From: an uncultured Pseudomonadota bacterium
GTDB taxonomy: Bacteria > Myxococcota_A > UBA9160 > PR03
NCBI GenBank assembly: GCA_900696485.1
Contig: CAADGG010000009.1
Span: 1-42,333 of the forward strand
Length of the DNA stretch: 42,333 nucleotides
Direction: 5' to 3'
The position numbers and the translations under genes were made by a program. Of this stretch, positions 41,731 through 42,333 are shown piece by piece. The notes under the pieces are model-generated. The model was given only the letters and a program-made list of their open reading frames with translations. It searched no databases and was not told the DNA's origin. The number at the start of each line of letters is the position of its first letter. Positions within the stretch are counted from its first letter, which is position 1.

Positions 41731-42215
41731 AGCCTCCGGCAATCCCGGGGCGGTTCACCGTGTCGATGAGCTCGATCGATGTAAGTGGGATTCCGGGGGG
41801 CCGCAGAGATCTTCCCGCACAGATTCCCACTGCCTTGATCGGTCGCCTGGCAGTGGATGAACCATACCAACGCCAAGGGCTCGGAGAGCTTCTACTCTCG
41901 GATGCTCTTCGTCGCATCTGCCAGGCCGCGGAGCACGTGGCTGCCCACGCCATCGTCCTGGACGCGCTCGACGATGACGCCAAGCAGTTATACGAGCGCT
42001 ACGGCTTCTTGGAGCTCAGCGACGATCCGCTGCGCCTTTTCCTTCCGCTGGCGACGGCGCGCGGACTCTTCCCCGCAGAGGAGAGCGACCACCGCACGGA
42101 CGGATGCGTCGAAGCGAAGGGGCCGAACGCGAGATCGGGGAGCAGCGGCGCCGGCGGCCTTGCGCGGCGCCGTGGCGGTATCTCGGCCGTAACCTTCGAG
42201 CTGGGGTCAGGCTAA
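41731..42215 (+). pseudogene. GNAT acetyltransferase, toxin-like (TacT group), N-terminus lost
   Basis: The plus frame reads PAQIPTALIGRLAVDEPYQR, QGLGELLLSDALRRICQAAE, AIVLDALDDDAKQLYERYGF and LSDDPLRLFLPLA. The acetyl-CoA motif QRQGLG and the YERYGF end are typical of GNAT. The P..LIGRLAVD..Y...GLG..LL.DAL.R pattern fits the DUF1778-linked TacT/AtaT toxins that acetylate aminoacyl-tRNA. The first ~70 residues are replaced by IS3 debris and no RHH antitoxin gene is present upstream. The open frame runs on past the domain to 42215. Probably inactive. Confidence 0.65.
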
Positions 42216-42263
42216 GTATGGAGCGGGAAACGGGATTCGAACCCGCGACCCTCAGCTTGGGAA
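42207..42263 (-). repeat. att-like 57-bp direct repeat, right copy: 3' half of tRNA-Gly(CCC)
   Basis: Same sequence and orientation as 36522-36578, with one difference (position 42218, a instead of g). The tRNA part is 42219-42263 on the minus strand. Beyond the anticodon loop the sequence (agggcaagaagcccaagg on the plus strand) is unrelated to a tRNA 5' half. An intact tRNA-Gly(CCC) is therefore expected further right, outside the window. Confidence 0.88.
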
Positions 42264-42333
42264 AGGGCAAGAAGCCCAAGGAATGACGTCTACTTACACC
42301 TGCTTCCTTGCGAGCGGGTGCAAAGGGCGGCAC

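Larger units (their letters stand above)
36522..42263. mobile_element. Segment bounded by tRNA-Gly half-sites, putative relic of an integrated element
   Basis: The two 57-bp direct repeats enclose 5.7 kb that holds an IS21 element, a cohesin-like/dockerin-like pair, IS3 debris and a GNAT fragment. No integrase is seen inside. Neither repeat restores a whole tRNA, so this may be one unit of a tandem array of insertions at a tRNA-Gly gene outside the window. Element status is inferred from the repeats only. Confidence 0.5.

Noticed and set aside
42104..42286. Plus-strand frame containing METGFEPATLSLG-like sequence
   Set aside because: Same reason: it is the antisense reading of the tRNA-Gly 3' half.

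Overview
The window is high-GC bacterial DNA. It is dense in metal-handling genes, sugar-phosphate metabolism and a large number of broken genes. No rRNA, complete tRNA, CRISPR array or replication origin was found. The source looks like a soil or sediment deltaproteobacterium-like lineage (Myxococcota or Candidatus Binatota type). This is inferred from the GC content, the PEP-CTERM-like and dockerin-like secreted proteins, the ATC-hydrolase and DUF5676 families and the Cus efflux system. The block at about 6.9-12.2 kb is AT-richer between genes and carries a gene set (Met-rich protein, DUF2231, LemA, M48 peptidase) that I associate with Verrucomicrobia-like donors. That origin is inference.

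Layout. (1) 0-2 kb: a His-rich secreted protein diverges from a YHS-like secreted protein and a LOG-family enzyme. (2) 2.0-6.6 kb, minus: phosphoketolase, a histidine phosphatase and a GH144-like glucanase, all coupled by 4-nt overlaps, followed by the frameshifted start of a transaldolase. (3) 6.7-12.2 kb, minus: a copper ATPase stump fused to a small membrane protein, M48 peptidase, LemA, DUF2231, a truncated membrane protein, a Met-rich periplasmic protein, and remnants of a heavy-metal lipoprotein, an SPW-like protein and a sugar epimerase. (4) 12.2-18.9 kb, minus: a beta-phosphoglucomutase/GH65 phosphorylase fusion, MFS exporter, ATC hydrolase-like protein, DUF5676, YHS protein, a 44-residue membrane peptide and an ICMT-like methyltransferase. 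(5) 19.2-22.8 kb, minus: glutamate dehydrogenase remnant, methyltransferase, GT4 glycosyltransferase, secreted helical protein and cupredoxin-like protein. (6) 22.9-29.3 kb, minus: an IS256 relic and a complete Cu(I)/Ag(I) efflux operon cusCBA. (7) 29.7-33.4 kb: an ECF sigma factor with a small Cys-containing ORF, a six-TM putative anti-sigma and a Cys-rich protein of unknown family, divergent from a frameshifted AraC regulator. (8) 33.9-36.3 kb: small secreted and membrane proteins, a methyltransferase and a TraF-like signal peptidase relic. (9) 36.5-42.3 kb: a segment bounded by two 57-bp direct repeats that contain the 3' half of a tRNA-Gly(CCC). It holds an IS21 element with a broken istB, a cohesin-like/dockerin-like secreted pair, scrambled IS3 pieces and an orphan GNAT toxin-like fragment.

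How it fits together. Efflux (CusCBA), periplasmic and membrane metal binders (Met-rich, His-rich, YHS, HMBD) and a sigma/anti-sigma module suggest a copper/silver stress island. Phosphoketolase and the phosphorylase/phosphoglucomutase fusion suggest ATP-sparing use of glucans and disaccharides. At least ten gene relics point to repeated insertion and deletion, and the tRNA half-sites suggest serial integration of elements next to a tRNA-Gly gene that should lie to the right of the window.
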